A stretch of DNA of 64,000 nt from Membranipora membranacea (lineage: Eukaryota > Bryozoa > Gymnolaemata > Cheilostomatida > Membraniporidae): assembly GCA_914767715.1 (NCBI GenBank), contig OU612066.1, positions 3,539,001 to 3,603,000 on the forward strand, given 5' to 3'. Every line of letters begins with the position of its first letter. Positions within the stretch are counted from its first letter, which is position 1. The notes under the pieces were generated by a model that was not told where the DNA came from, ran no database searches, and saw only the letters and a program-made list of their open reading frames with translations. The position numbers were made by a program, and so were the translations under genes. Shown here one piece after another: positions 33,701 through 46,300 of this stretch.

Positions 33701-36700
33701 CCAAGTACAATTCTGGTTTGATGACAATCACACAAAAATCGATGACTAATCTGCCAAAAATCCTGATTATTTAATCAGCCTTTTGTTTTACTAGTTGTCA
33801 CCATTCCGGTTATTGTTATAGTTTTAATATAGTGAACACTAAATCATGCTCCATAAGAGCTTAATAAGGTGTCAATAATTTGTTTATAGCTATTGAGTTC
33901 TAATGAGCGGAAATGCTGCTTTCATTGGAGTAATCTTGGATAATGCCCATCTATTATGCTGCGTGACAAATCATAATTTTGATAGTTTTTTGCCAACAAA
34001 CAATAAGCCTGGACAGAACTGTGGCCTTGTGGCTGGCTAATTGCTTGATGGCATCATAGATTATGTGGTTGTTTTTATTGGCTGCCGCCCACTCAACATT
34101 GGTAATGTCATTCTTGCTGTGCAAACAAGTGACTTCTCTGATCTATATCACACCAGAGATGTTAACATATCATAACCGAAACACTATAATATAGTCTAGT
34201 TAAGGTACAACCAGAGACTATAGATATATCTATATCTATAGTCTCTGGTACAACTGTATACTTTTTAATGAAGTTTATAATGTGGTACTACTGATAATGA
34301 ATTGTGATGATAATAATACCAGACAACAAGACAGGGAAATATCTCAAACATGTAAACTAGGATCAATGGTAGCATCATTCCTGGCTCAAGAGTAGGATAA
34401 CCGCTACGGAGCGATAGTAATAATAGTGCTATAATGACCTCCTCATAATCACAATAAAACTGGCTGTAGTCTAACTCTTCTTTTTACCACAGACTTATGT
34501 TTTTTCAAGGGGTGCTCCAAATTGCTTTGAAAAGCTAACCACACACAGTTGGATGAGATCATTGTAGTTGTCCACTTAATTCGGTCAATAGTCAGGAAAA
34601 CTATTGGTCATAGTTAGGAAATGCATCATGCAACACTTCTGAACAAGATTGAACTGATCATGCAAAGAGTTGACAGTTCATGAACCTAAACTACCCCTCC
34701 CCACACCAGGATTGCTGTCGTTGTTAAAGGAGGAACAGATCACTGTGTTGGGTGGTATGAAATACGCCGATAGCAAAGACACCATTTCTCGTCATTTCCA
34801 CAGTTATTCACTAGGCATTTGTCATTTCATGCAGCGCTTGTTTGCCGATTGTTCTGTTCTGAGACACTTGATCTAGATATTTATGACCTCACGTCCTTAC
34901 ATCTTGTAATCATAACCCCGTATATTCTCGACGGATCAGTGTATGAAGTCTAGACCTGACAATCACACCATATCGATCCATGCATGTCAATTTTCTTTTT
35001 ATGCCCAGGCAGCGAAAGAAAACAATGTCGCACACACGCTGAGCCAAAAAGCTGGCTGTTTTGAAATACTTCCGTAGGCTAAAAGTGATTTGTTATGAGC
35101 ATCATTTGATGGTTGCAAAATAATTGTCTGTGTGAATTTGATGATAGCAGCAAAAAATTGATATTGCAAATTTGTCATGATTGGTGATAAAACTTAAACT
35201 GGTCCCTTGGGAAAAATGTCTCAATGGTCAAATCAATAAGCTGGCGGATGATCAAGTTAGATTGTTTCAGGCGCCATAATGGCGTGACGTGTCTCCTTAG
35301 TGACCTGACAAACCTGATTGATATGAGTATAGTATATGGATGGTAGGGGGGCACCTTTCAATAGTACTCTAAGGAGTTCACAATTAAGGTGCCCCCTGTA
35401 CTTAAATACTCACTGTTTTTGCTTTATTCTTCTACTTGAATCTACCAAACTATTTTTAGCCACAAAATATCAATATTTGATATATCAACCCCAACTGGTT
35501 GATACACAATGTATTGTTATTTTGTTTATTTTGAGACCTCTCCAACACCTCTTCCTGCGTGTGGGCAGAATATGGGGAATGGAAAAACACCCAAAATGTG
35601 CTGTTCATGTTCTAATTAGTAATTACCATCAGGAGGACACTAGCGCATGCTCTGTGTGTTTAACAACTACTTGTGATGCAACGTGCTCACTTTTCTTGGC
35701 AGACATGCCTATGATCATGTTTCACATCCCGGAATAAATAGATTGTGTTGCGGTGTGCAATGTTGTTTCCTTATTTAGATTTGTTTTATTTTTACCTCTA
35801 GGTGACAGGCAGTCTACTGCCCCTTGGCTCAGAGGGAAGATCACTCACAATGTTTTGTTTGACTTTGAACAGCTGGTGAATTTCTCCAAAGTTATAACTG
35901 CTAGTCTGGATATTCAGTTTGCAGGTATGTATGACCAGGCAGGGTGGTATGACCAAATTTATATTTAGCTAAAAGTGCTAGTAGTCAGCTGTAAAATTTT
36001 ATGCCTTGTTGTCAAAATACCAGCAAGCATTCCAATGAACAAGAGAACTAAAATGTGAAAGCAGTGAGAATGGAATCCATTCACACTAGTGAAATGTTAC
36101 CTTATGACGCCGTGACAGCTGTCTCAACCACACACAAAAAACACCCACTAGACTAAGGTGTAAAATATTGGTTACTTGACCAATGGTCTGACTTAGTTAA
36201 CATGAGTCTGTCTTAGCTTTATTTACAGTATTTTGAATGTGATCATCTGCAGTGTGCAAAACTGTACAGCATTCAGAGCTGCAGTAGTGTTTAGCCATTC
36301 ATCCTATATCATCTAATACTATTATTCATCGGTAATGTTGCACATTTACTAACCAGTTCTCAAGGCCAGTGATATTTTGCGTAACAAGATGATGAGGTCC
36401 TGTTTGTATAAAATAAATCTAAAAGGAGTTATGTCTTTAATAATTGTCTCAAACTCCCTGATTATACATTATAAAACATACATGTACCTGGAGTTGCGGT
36501 ATACTTACTTGTTAGAGGACAACTCCAACTCAATTTGAAAATCTCCAGGTTTACTCCTGCAGCATGTAGCCATAAAACTAATGGATTAACTGTGCAAGTG
36601 ATCTTCGATAAAGTAAGATGTTATCATTCACTATTAAGTCATTGTATTTGTCTGATTTGTAGGCGATGGGAATATCACGGCCGTTGATGATAGGATGGTT

Positions 36701-38896
36701 ATGCTCATATCTCTAAACAAAAGATATCAAGGTAAGAATGCAAAAGTCACTAGCGCTATAGTATTTATACCCACAAACACTAAAATTACGAACTACGGCT
36801 TTGTATTACTCAATCATAACTACCAGCCAAGAATATTGGTTGAAAAATAAACACTGTCAATTCATGCATTTTGCTTCGAAAGTATTCATACCTTTAAGGT
36901 GAGAAGTTTACAAACAATCACAACAAAATATAACCAAAACTCCATTACATGTGTTGGTAACTTTTCTGTTTCTTTGAAGGTCAAAGGATTGATGAAATGT
37001 TAAGCTATAAACTCCTTGACTCCTTAACACCGACCAACATCACTCTAAATATCCTCCAATCTGTAAGACGATGGATACGAAATCCCCTGAAGAATAAAGG
37101 TCTATCGATACAGATAAGGTCTTCATTAGGGGTCGATCAGCCTGTTGAAGGTTTTGTGGATTTGCCAACACAGTGCTTATCAGAGCCACCACAACTAGGT
37201 AAGAATAAGAGTAAGGTAAGCTTATGAGTTATCCTCCCTATTTAACAGGAACACACAACTTTCACCTAACATAACAAGGAACACTATTTATAATACATCC
37301 TTGCTCTCACATACAGCTCGGTATTTTTTATTTCCTTGTAAAGCCAATACTGGCTGATAAACTGGCTTCAACTGGTGACACCTAGAAAATGTTCTAAATG
37401 TGTCCTCATATGTGTAACTGATGGGTACGTTCCTGCATCATTGTATTGACATTCGATGTCATGTATGCTGAATAATTTTCAACTTTATAATACAGACAGT
37501 TCTCATGTTGATCCCAAAAATCTTAGCAGAGTTAATATTATTGCCAAAGTTAACTTCTTTTTTTGTTGCGGAATTTCTGTTTTTTGCTTTTCAAAGTTAT
37601 ATGCTTAATTGATATTATGTTTACGTCGGAGTTTAATTTGATTGGGCTAAATTAAGAATTTCATTTAACAAGAATATGTCTTTTGTCCAGAAAGAAGATT
37701 GGATGGATTGGATTATTTGGGGTATAAAAGTTTGACCATTGTACATACAGATTACTTTTACTCAATGCGTTCGACTGTTTATTACCATCATTATGACGCA
37801 AAATATTTGGTTAATACTTTAGGCCAATTACCTGGGTGTCTATATCTTAGTGAAGTAACGCATTACTTCATCATGTGATAGGTGTTTGATAAATATAGGA
37901 TCCCATTTAACTAAATATAGGTTGTCACCGAATCTTTCCGTAAACAAACTGTACTATAATCAACGAATATTTCTCATCAACAAAATGGAAAATTTCCTTA
38001 AGAAACATTATCAACATCAACAAGAATGATGTTACAATTTCCGAATGCAATTTTGTTGATATTGGAGTGGTAATATTCCTAAGCTTTTCTGATATGCACA
38101 ACATGCAGATATAAAGGTGCAGTCTCGTAAAGCTTTAATCTGGTCTCAAAATTAGCTCCGCTAATTCTAATGTAGAATGTGGGTGGTAGCTGTTTTACGT
38201 CTGACATAGACATCTATGAATGGGTCAAGCTGGAAAATAACAATGCTGGACTCGGCTAATTTGAGTAGAGTAGTTATTTAGAACTTTTAATGCCATTCAA
38301 ACATAATTTTAAACCCATGAGCAGTGATCATTAGCTGAATCATCCTGTGATGCAGCTAATTTATATTTGCTCTTAGCCTTTACTAATCTCACACACCATC
38401 TATCCCATTTTTTACCCTGCATCTACTAATCTAAGTTAAAAATATCACCGTATAAAGTTTATTTATAAAATAGTGGCTCATTATTGAATGGTTGAAAATT
38501 CTAAAACTGCTTTCGCTGCTTTATCCAGGAGGTCAGATGTCCAGCTCCGAGATGTATAGTGGTGATATCGGCCGGGAGCAATCTGGAGATATAGAAAACT
38601 TACCTGTAAATGGAAATGATGGTATCCTATCACATGATACAAGAAATAATACCGCAAATCAAACTAACCACAGTGGCCCAGGTGATCTGGACGAGCGGTC
38701 TGAAATATTTAATTTAACTGAAGATTCTACAGTTGTGGAAATGGAGCCAAGTATATCAGATTTGCAGGGGTTGGAACTTCAGAACGAGACTGCGTTAAGC
38801 AGTATAAGGTTAACTCTACAGTTAGCCACAACTAGTTCTGCTGTGGATTCTGACTCTTCTCTTGAACACAGTGGAGATTCTTCGATAGCAAGCTAG
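30714..38896 (+). CDS. Secreted TGF-beta prodomain protein without a ligand domain
   Basis: Six exons, 30714-31081, 31381-31607, 35802-35924, 36663-36731, 36980-37198 and 38529-38896, are phase-compatible and give 457 residues. The start has a signal peptide (YILLMMVYIHTSSSFA, cleavage near residue 26). Residues 123-335 resemble the TGF-beta/BMP propeptide: an amphipathic EVRQRLEKLRIL, then HNVLFDFEQLVNFSKVITAS, LDIQF, and SVRRWIRNPLKNKGLSIQI (about 291-309), the W-x-x-N-P-x-x-N-x-G-L pattern of the prodomain arm. In the family this is followed by a furin site and a seven-cysteine growth factor. Here exon 6 (336-457) is acidic, Ser/Asn-rich, lacks cysteine and ends at TAG. The only RxxR is RAQR at 185-188, inside the prodomain. 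Several N-glycosylation sites are present. Intron 2 is 4.2 kb and holds a miniature element. No cystine-knot exon is visible downstream in the window. The family call comes from the prodomain alone; the function is unknown. Confidence 0.75.
31733..32290. mobile_element. Foldback miniature element with 9-bp target duplication
   Basis: Inverted ends of about 60 bp contain GGTAACTGTAAATTGC and GAACAGGCTGAACGGACTG, mirrored at 32220-32290. Direct repeats CTACCCAGC flank it exactly (31724-31732 and 32291-32299). A 9-bp duplication is typical of Mutator-like elements. The 558-bp element has no coding capacity and sits in intron 2 of the prodomain gene. Confidence 0.8.
34210..34249. repeat. Perfect 40-bp palindromic hairpin
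   Basis: Two 19-bp arms (ACCAGAGACTATAGATATA and its exact complement) separated by two bases, in intron 2 of the prodomain gene. Too short a loop for a standard miRNA precursor. Confidence 0.9.
35347..35396. repeat. Inverted repeat GGGGGCACCTT
   Basis: Arms of 11 bp (35347-35357 and 35386-35396) around a 28-base loop, in intron 2 of the prodomain gene. Confidence 0.7.
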
Positions 38897-40587
38897 CCGG
38901 GGGGAAAACACCCCTTGTCTGTAATTATGTATATACCCTAGAACTAAATTAGTTTTATTCAGGTCTATCGCATAGGCCTTCAGTAATCACCTTAGCAAAA
39001 ACAAGACTTTATCTCTTGTGTGACCACTATGAGGGAGTTAGCCTTTAGATTCATACAAAGAATACTTTTTTATTTTTTGTGCCGATACTTCCATCAAATG
39101 TGAAGACAACTCTCCCCTTCCAAAATTTGGTCGTTATTAATGATATAACGATGTGGGTCATTACATTATTCCACTATGATACTATCGTACTACGCCTGAA
39201 CATTCTTCCTGCTCTGAATGGAACACTTTATTCCAGAGTGATCAATGTATGACTTAACTGGGGGACTGGTGTAACTGTTTCTAAGAATTTAATCCTACAT
39301 ACTTTTCTTATTCCATAATAATAATTCTAAGTCATAGCCATGACAGCCTAATGGGCACCTGCTTGGCCTTGTCACACCGCAATTTTTTTGGTTTAGTTTT
39401 GGTTTGCTCTCTAAACCAAAATAGTAGCCGGTGACAAAGCTAGAAATTGCTAATATCTTGTCGTAATAACCCTTTATTGTGTCAGAGTCATCAGGCATCT
39501 CAGACATAAAATCTGCTATTTTTGTAAATTTGCTTTTCTTTGTTAACCCTAGATGATACTTACATCTTGAGTCATTTTAAGAATAAACTGTTTTAAGAAT
39601 AGATCACCAATTATATCACTGTTGACTGAAATAAAACAATTGTCTAGAATAATATAACAAATGATCAATCCCCTGGTCTTGGTGACCGTATTTGATACAC
39701 TCTTATTATAATTGTAAGATAGCATGATACCAAAATATCACTTGAAGGAAGGTCTAATTTAGCTTTGTACTGTCAATCACCATTATGGTATTTTATCTGC
39801 TGTTTATAAATTAAATATTACCAAGTATAGAGTACAGTGCCTGGTACACTGGATATCAGCAGGTGCTGGAGAAGCACACAAATGCATCATTATTAAATCA
39901 ATAGGTAAATAGGTAACCTGAGTAAGGCTCTAATTTTATCCAATGTTTGTCTTGAGAAAATGGCATGATATTTGTTTAATGGACACTGCCGAAAAGCCAA
40001 TAAAATAGCAGGCCTTTTATCAAATGTTTTTCATAACCAAATAAGCATTATATCAATTATTCATCAGAATTTTTGTATTTAATGGTCCTTCAAGTTTGCA
40101 GTGTTTCTGCTTGACTATGTTTCCTTTATTGAAGTTAGCCAACTTCACACATTTCCAATGACTACAGATCATATAAGGAATATTCAAGAAGGGGAAATAT
40201 CTTGAAAACTGGAATTATAATTTTCAAAATCATGATCTGAAAGTGAGAAAACTAATTGACTAATCTCTGAATTTCTTGTCACACTTTTATTGTGAAATAT
40301 TAAGAGATGTGATCACAGTCGATATAATATTGCCATGACAACCTGTATACTTTGATTAAATGAAGTGACACAAATTAAAGAAAAAATTGTCAATGCTGGG
40401 GGTTCAATCAATTTAACCTATTTTAACTTTCCTGGTAATTATTTGAGCGGGCAATTATTTTGGTGGGCATTTTCCACATGGTCAGTTCGGATAGGCCACT
40501 CAGCATCTTCCCGATATCCATGTGTTGTACAGGTTTTTTGAAGATCATCTTGGCGTTTTAACTCAGCGTCGGTAATAACTTTTATAT
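38897..40587. other. Intergenic between two convergent genes
   Basis: 3' untranslated regions of the prodomain gene (+) and the Dickkopf-like gene (-). I searched for a TGF-beta cystine-knot exon here and found none: there is no C-x-G-x-C or CC-x-P motif in an open frame. Confidence 0.5.
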
Positions 40588-42467
40588 TTAGAGACATTCT
40601 GTAAAGTAGCTGGGTTCTCCGCATTTCTGCACTAGGCCTTTTCTGAAGATGAACATCTTTTTACAACATAGACCTTCACTGCAATCTGCAGTTCTCTTGC
40701 ATTCTTCACCTACAACAATTAAAAGAAAAATTCCATTTATGCAATTTAAGACAAGTTCATGTGAAGAAACGATCTAGAAACTATCACTGTTAGACGTCAG
40801 TAGGTGATTCACCGTATATAAGTGATAGAAGTGAGAACGGCACCTACCTTCTAAGCTGAGTATGTTGACTCTCGTACCTTCCTCTGCATCTCCTGGTTTA
40901 GCGACTAAGTGTCTATAACTTCTAGACGGAACATCTCTGCAGGAGTAGCGCGGTCCTGTAAAACAGACAGAAAAATTATGTAACAGCAATTGGCTTGGAA
41001 AGACTTGCTGCCGACGGTGTGCCCTGGCTCTGCTGATAGTTCGCATCAAGGAGTTGAATTTACGAAGTGGAAAAAATCCATTTGTAAAGCCATTATCTGC
41101 TTCGTTAGTCATCTCTTTCAATCTTAAACTCAATTTGATTAGTAACACAAACTCAATCAGGAATAAACGCTACCCTAACATTATAAACATGAAAATCGAA
41201 CAAGGAAATATCAGAAACCTGATAATTTACTTGATAAAATCAAAGGATAATGGGAGCTTTGAGGATACCCGCAGGGCAAATCCTGTAAACGTTTATTAAC
41301 ATCACAAACCTCGGACATTTTTAGACGGTAGACACTGAAGTTCTCCGCAGCATTCTCCGTCCGTGTAACAAGCCTCACTCTCACCAGAGCACTAAAACAA
41401 AGTAATTAAAATAAAAATAACAAATCATATTTCCTGTATGAATTATTCACTCTGCTCAAATCTTGGTTTACAGAAGAAGAGAGCTGAGCGTTTAAGGATT
41501 TAAATTAATACTTTTTATCACTGTATCCTCTCTAAAATTTATTTATTCGCTCTACAATGACACACTGACCAGTCGTGTCATTGTGTGTTTAAGACTCTCA
41601 AGACCATCATAAAGCAGCTTTATGTGGCATGTCTGCCGGCCGACAGCCACGTGTACAGTCTGGAGGTGTTGTGATGCAGTCACAGGAGGTCATGCGTTGG
41701 AGGAGTTCAGGCCACAAGGTGGCTGTTAGGATAGCCCTAGATTGTTTCACACAATAAGCGCAAGACACTCGACACTTTAGATATTGATTGATCTCTGGGT
41801 TTTTTTTATTAATTTACTAGTTAATTTAGTAATGGTAACCAAATCTAGAGTGATGAGTGAACTTATGTGATCGGTATTGTGTGGGAGAAAAAGAATAAAT
41901 CTCATATATCTATATGAAATCAATATATCAGTAACAGTAGAGGAATATTTGGATAAAATAAATCAAGAGGAAATTACTGCTGTGCAAATCTACAATTTTT
42001 CCAGGCACCCTAATCTGAAACCATTAATAGTAATACAACTATAAAAGTGTTGCCAGGTTGAAATTACTTCAAGGAGCAGCACATGCTGTTCCAAATTCAA
42101 ATCCAGATTCAAATCTCATGCCCTGACCTAGTTCAAGCTTGGATTATAAACCTGAATTCATATTGAACTACAATTTATTTTGTGATGATGATGATAATGT
42201 ATGATGATGTTTATTTGACATTCATATGTCATTAGCTGGTAATACGGGAACGGACGGACGTAAAGAAACTAAAAAGTGGTTAATTGCTATTAAAATGTGA
42301 CATATAAAAATTAAAACTCTTACCTCTTCCCATGATCTGCCAGACAATGAATCACTGAGAAAAGCAGGCATAGATGGATACCTGGACGCTGACAAAGCAC
42401 TGACCCCTCCTAGATTAACCACAGCCAGCAGCAGTCCGACCCCTAACATAGCCTCTGTCAGCTGCAT
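40588..42467 (-). CDS. Secreted cysteine-rich protein, Dickkopf/prokineticin-like
   Basis: Four minus-strand exons, 42467-42324, 41391-41310, 40955-40848 and 40709-40588, all phase-compatible, give 151 residues. Exon 1 encodes a signal peptide (MLGVGLLLAVVNLGGVSA, cleavage near residue 24) and a short linker. Exons 2-3 hold a knot-like pattern C-x6-C-x5-CC-x4-C-x12-C. Exon 4 holds C-x5-C-x4-CC-x13-C-x8-C, starting EECKRTADCSEGLCC. That second block resembles the first half of the colipase-fold domain of Dickkopf proteins and the N-terminal half of prokineticins. Dickkopf proteins act outside the cell on Wnt co-receptors; transferring that role is inference. The protein is much shorter than vertebrate Dickkopfs and has only one such half-domain, so it could also be an unrelated knottin-type peptide. 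The zinc-finger gene lies just upstream on the same strand. Confidence 0.7.
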
Positions 42468-43360
42468 ATTATACTCTCTGTATACTTTGAGTCCGAAGGT
42501 AACCTGGCGAGTTTGGTGAGAGCTAACAGCGCGCGTCCTGGTGAGTTTGGTGAGAGTGCGATGACCACCGGCTAGATTATCTTTATATACCTAATTCCAT
42601 AATGCAGATAATGAATAGCAAGATAAATTCAATCATCATCATTATTGATCTTGTAAATGCGTTTACACATGACTGCCGCAAATAGAAGAGTTTTGACACT
42701 CCAGGCTGAAAACATGGGATATATAGATGGACTGGTATTTACTATATACGACAACCACCCACACTTCCGATGTTGTGAGGCAACGTGGCCCAGAAACGTA
42801 ATTCCTCAAGATACAAATTTGCCTGAGGACATTAACAAGCTTTGAGCCATTGTTGACAGACGGTGACGCAATATAGATATTTTGAATATTATTTTCCATA
42901 AAGTGGTTACTAAATAGGGATGCAAACTGAATTCAATGATAATAAATATCAGGCTTACTTACCATTCTTATTGAGATAAAATAATATTTTCTTTATTGGA
43001 GCTACTTACTTAATTTCCTGAATGGACCTTCAATTTACGTAATATGAAATGTCGATTCACGATGACTGCGCAAAAAGACTTAGCACATTACTGTAGGTGA
43101 GAATTATCCGATTGAAGTAGAAAATGAAGTTTCAAATTACAATGAGACAAAACATGTTACTTGCTTCACTCTCATATATTAAAAATATATTAATTATATA
43201 TTAAAAAAGTGTCAATATAAAACTTGTAAACTTTTAATTTCACTAAAAAGTGACTAATTAAATATAGCCTCAGATAGGCTGCCGCTGAGCTCTCATGAGT
43301 CTCAGCGTCTTATATGAGTATTATAATAATATGTTGACCCAAGTTATTTGTAAATTGGGT
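42468..43360. other. Intergenic; promoter region of the Dickkopf-like gene
   Basis: Includes TTTATATA-like sequence near 42580. A duplicated GGTGAGTTTGGTGAGAG-type motif on the plus strand (about 42510-42560) lies close upstream of the start. Overlapping short frames at 42657-42899 have no family features. Confidence 0.35.
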
Positions 43361-46300
43361 TTAAGTGTCGTTGGTATACCTGCTGATTTTGTTGCCTCTT
43401 TTGCCTTTGGTTGGGGAGTGTTTATTTGTGGCTGCTGCGGCTTTTTTAGAAGTTGCGGAAGTTGGCATGTATTTCCTTGCAGCCAATTTTTTCTTAGTCT
43501 TGGTACGGGTGACAGATTTGTTGACAATCGTTTTGGTCTCAATTTCATATTCCGAACTGACAATTTCTACCTCTTCGGGACTGACAATCTTCCTGTGCCT
43601 TGTACGAGAACTATTCCCTTTGTCCGAGTCAACATTTACATAGTCTTGCATTTCATCATCATCATCTTTCGGTTTTCTCTTTCTATCATTTTTCTGTATT
43701 TTTGTCTTTGTTTTAGGGTAAGGGTCATACTCAGAAGATGAACTACACTCTGATGGGCTCTCACAGCTGGATGGTGACGACCATCCGTTCAGCCACTTAG
43801 TTGTTCTGTTTGCTCTTTCATGACTAGAACTTGTATCAGATGATGTATCACTGATCTGAGATCGCTCACTTTGCTTTCCTCTACTCTCTCTTGTGTTGGC
43901 TGTACGGAGCTGAGCTTTTAACTTCTTTTCCTTCAGTTTAAACTCCTGTTTTGCTATCTCAAGTTGTCTTTGCATCTCCATGACCTGTCCTCTCTTTATT
44001 TTAATCTCGTATTGTTCTTGCTCCAGTTTTGCTCGTTGAATCTGCTTGGGTGTTTTTTTGTTGACTGACTTTATTTCTACCACTTCCCGTTTCTTAGCCA
44101 GGGACTTGTGGCCTGTCTTCATATGTTCCTTGATGAGCCACGGAGTGCTGGCTGAGTAGGAGCAGTACAGACACAGGTTAATCTTCTTATCAGTGTGGTG
44201 GTGAGAGTGTCTCTTCATCGCCGCCTCGTCTTTAGTATTAAAATCACAAGCGTCACATTTAAATCCATCACAATCATTAACTACTGGGTAAGTGTCAGTT
44301 AAAAGTCTCCCGTGGTCAAACTTCTCATTATTGGTCAGCTGCCAATTTCGAGGAGCGCTAAATGAACATTTTAAACATCTGTACTTTGTTCTATTGGTGT
44401 GCATATCTCTATGATGATCATAATATTTCTCTTTCTCAAGCTCAGCTTCACAGTCTGGACATGATATCTTATTTCTTTTAGAGGATTTTGACTTTTGATT
44501 TTCCTGAGCTGATTCTGTAGGCGTGACGGGGATCTCTTCATCGATCGGAGCTTCTGGCTCCTCTGTAATGAGATAATAATTAAGTCTGCGTTTTCTGAGG
44601 CCTACGGTCTGAGGTTGTACATAGCGGCATGACTGTTAATTTGATATACGATGAATCAGAGCTGTTTATGATTACTTTCCCGCAGCTTGGGGTACTCAAA
44701 CGTCCATAGTCAATCTGGATCACAGAACAGACATCAAACTGTTGCAACTTAAGGAGTTTTAACTCATTTCCTTTCACACCTTGAAGGCAATACGAGTAAT
44801 TTCATGTCTTTATCCCCCCAAGCATAATCATTGACTCAAGACCAGTTGTATGCGGAGTGGAGAAAATTAATGATTGTTATTGTTATTTAAGCGCTACCGG
44901 CGGAAATATTTCAAGATTCAAACATTCATAAAATATTCATTTGATTTTTTTTATACAAATAGATATTTATAAACCAGATATCACATGACACGCATGAAAT
45001 AATCATCAAACATCCTCTTAGCTACCCGAGGGGAGTTAATATTAGCTAGAGTTTTGTTAGGCTAGTTTTGGGGTGACTTAATTTTAGCTAGCACCAAACT
45101 GAAACTAGTTAAGGTAAGACTTTAAATAATATATAAAGTATAATATATAAAGTATAAAATACATAAAGTATAATATATAAAGTATAATATATAAAGTATG
45201 ATATATAAAGTTTAGAGGGTGAGTAAATGATAACTCACAATAAATTTCACTATTTCAAGCATGTGAAAATACGAAGCTTTTCTCATGCGAATACTTTACT
45301 CCACTAAGGTACATATTGGCAGTCAAAGTATCAAACACCCCTTTATAATATCAGGTTTTTCTCCTGAGACCAATGCCTTACTACGAAGTGATTATTATTC
45401 AATGAGCCCAGCACCAAAGTATTCTCATGACATCAAAAAGAGAGATGAGCGATAGATACTGAATTTTTAAAAGGCTGTAATTTACCCTTCATATTGATAT
45501 CAGACGTTGAAGGCCGGTCTAGGTCACATTGTGAGGGAGAGAGATTGTCATCACCAGCATGCCTATTGAGTCTCTTGATAATATCTGTCAGTATCACCTT
45601 GCATGGCCTCGTATGAGTCTTGTGAGACGTGATTCTTATTTTTCTGCGCTTCTCGAGATGTACATGCTTTTCTTTTTTCAATGGTCTATACAAATCTGAG
45701 AAATAATTGGTGGGAAAAAATTAGCATGTTAAGCATGACACATTAGAGCCTGACACATCAGTAGCCCTAACAGGGTGAGCCTGGCATGGGTCCTATAGTT
45801 TTATCTGACACAGATTCCTCACTCAGCTGATGGCACTCTCTGACCAATTAACTCTCATTGAGCAGCCAGAGCAGTGAACTATGACCCTTTTATCTGAGGA
45901 GTGAGCACTACCTATTAGCTAATACAGATGATTATAACTTATTTATTCTATTTATATGTTATGTCTGATTTTGGGTTCGGTGATACACCGGTTTCATGAC
46001 CTCATCAAGCCAAAAAAAAGTCCAAAAATAGACAAAATGTGAGAATAGAACAACACCTAGATAAATCAGTTATAGCCTCAGTTCAAATCTCCAAACCGCA
46101 TAAACGTAGGGAGTTGGAATGTAGTCCCTCGGGGATAAGTATGTGGCAATCTGGATGTTAGGTCAGTTTTGGCATCATTCAATATTACGTGAATGCATTA
46201 AACATACTATCCTTACAATTTCAACTAAAATTATATTCTTAAAATGAAAATTGATTGCCAATATGTCATGTTGTAGAATTAAAAAATATTGACACAATGT

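Noticed and set aside
35336-35737. 133-residue plus-strand frame inside intron 2 of the prodomain gene
   Set aside because: It does not fit the phases of the flanking exons and has no recognisable domain. It overlaps a small inverted repeat and is best read as intron.
38897-40587. A missing TGF-beta cystine-knot exon after the prodomain gene
   Set aside because: No open frame here shows the spaced cysteines or the CC and C-x-C ends of the ligand domain.
42657-42899. Overlapping open frames on both strands upstream of the Dickkopf-like gene
   Set aside because: Neither strand shows domain features, and splice sites do not link them to neighbours.
43295-43741. Plus-strand open frames of 92-148 residues
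   Set aside because: They are antisense to the large last exon of the zinc-finger gene, which has clear finger motifs and splice support.
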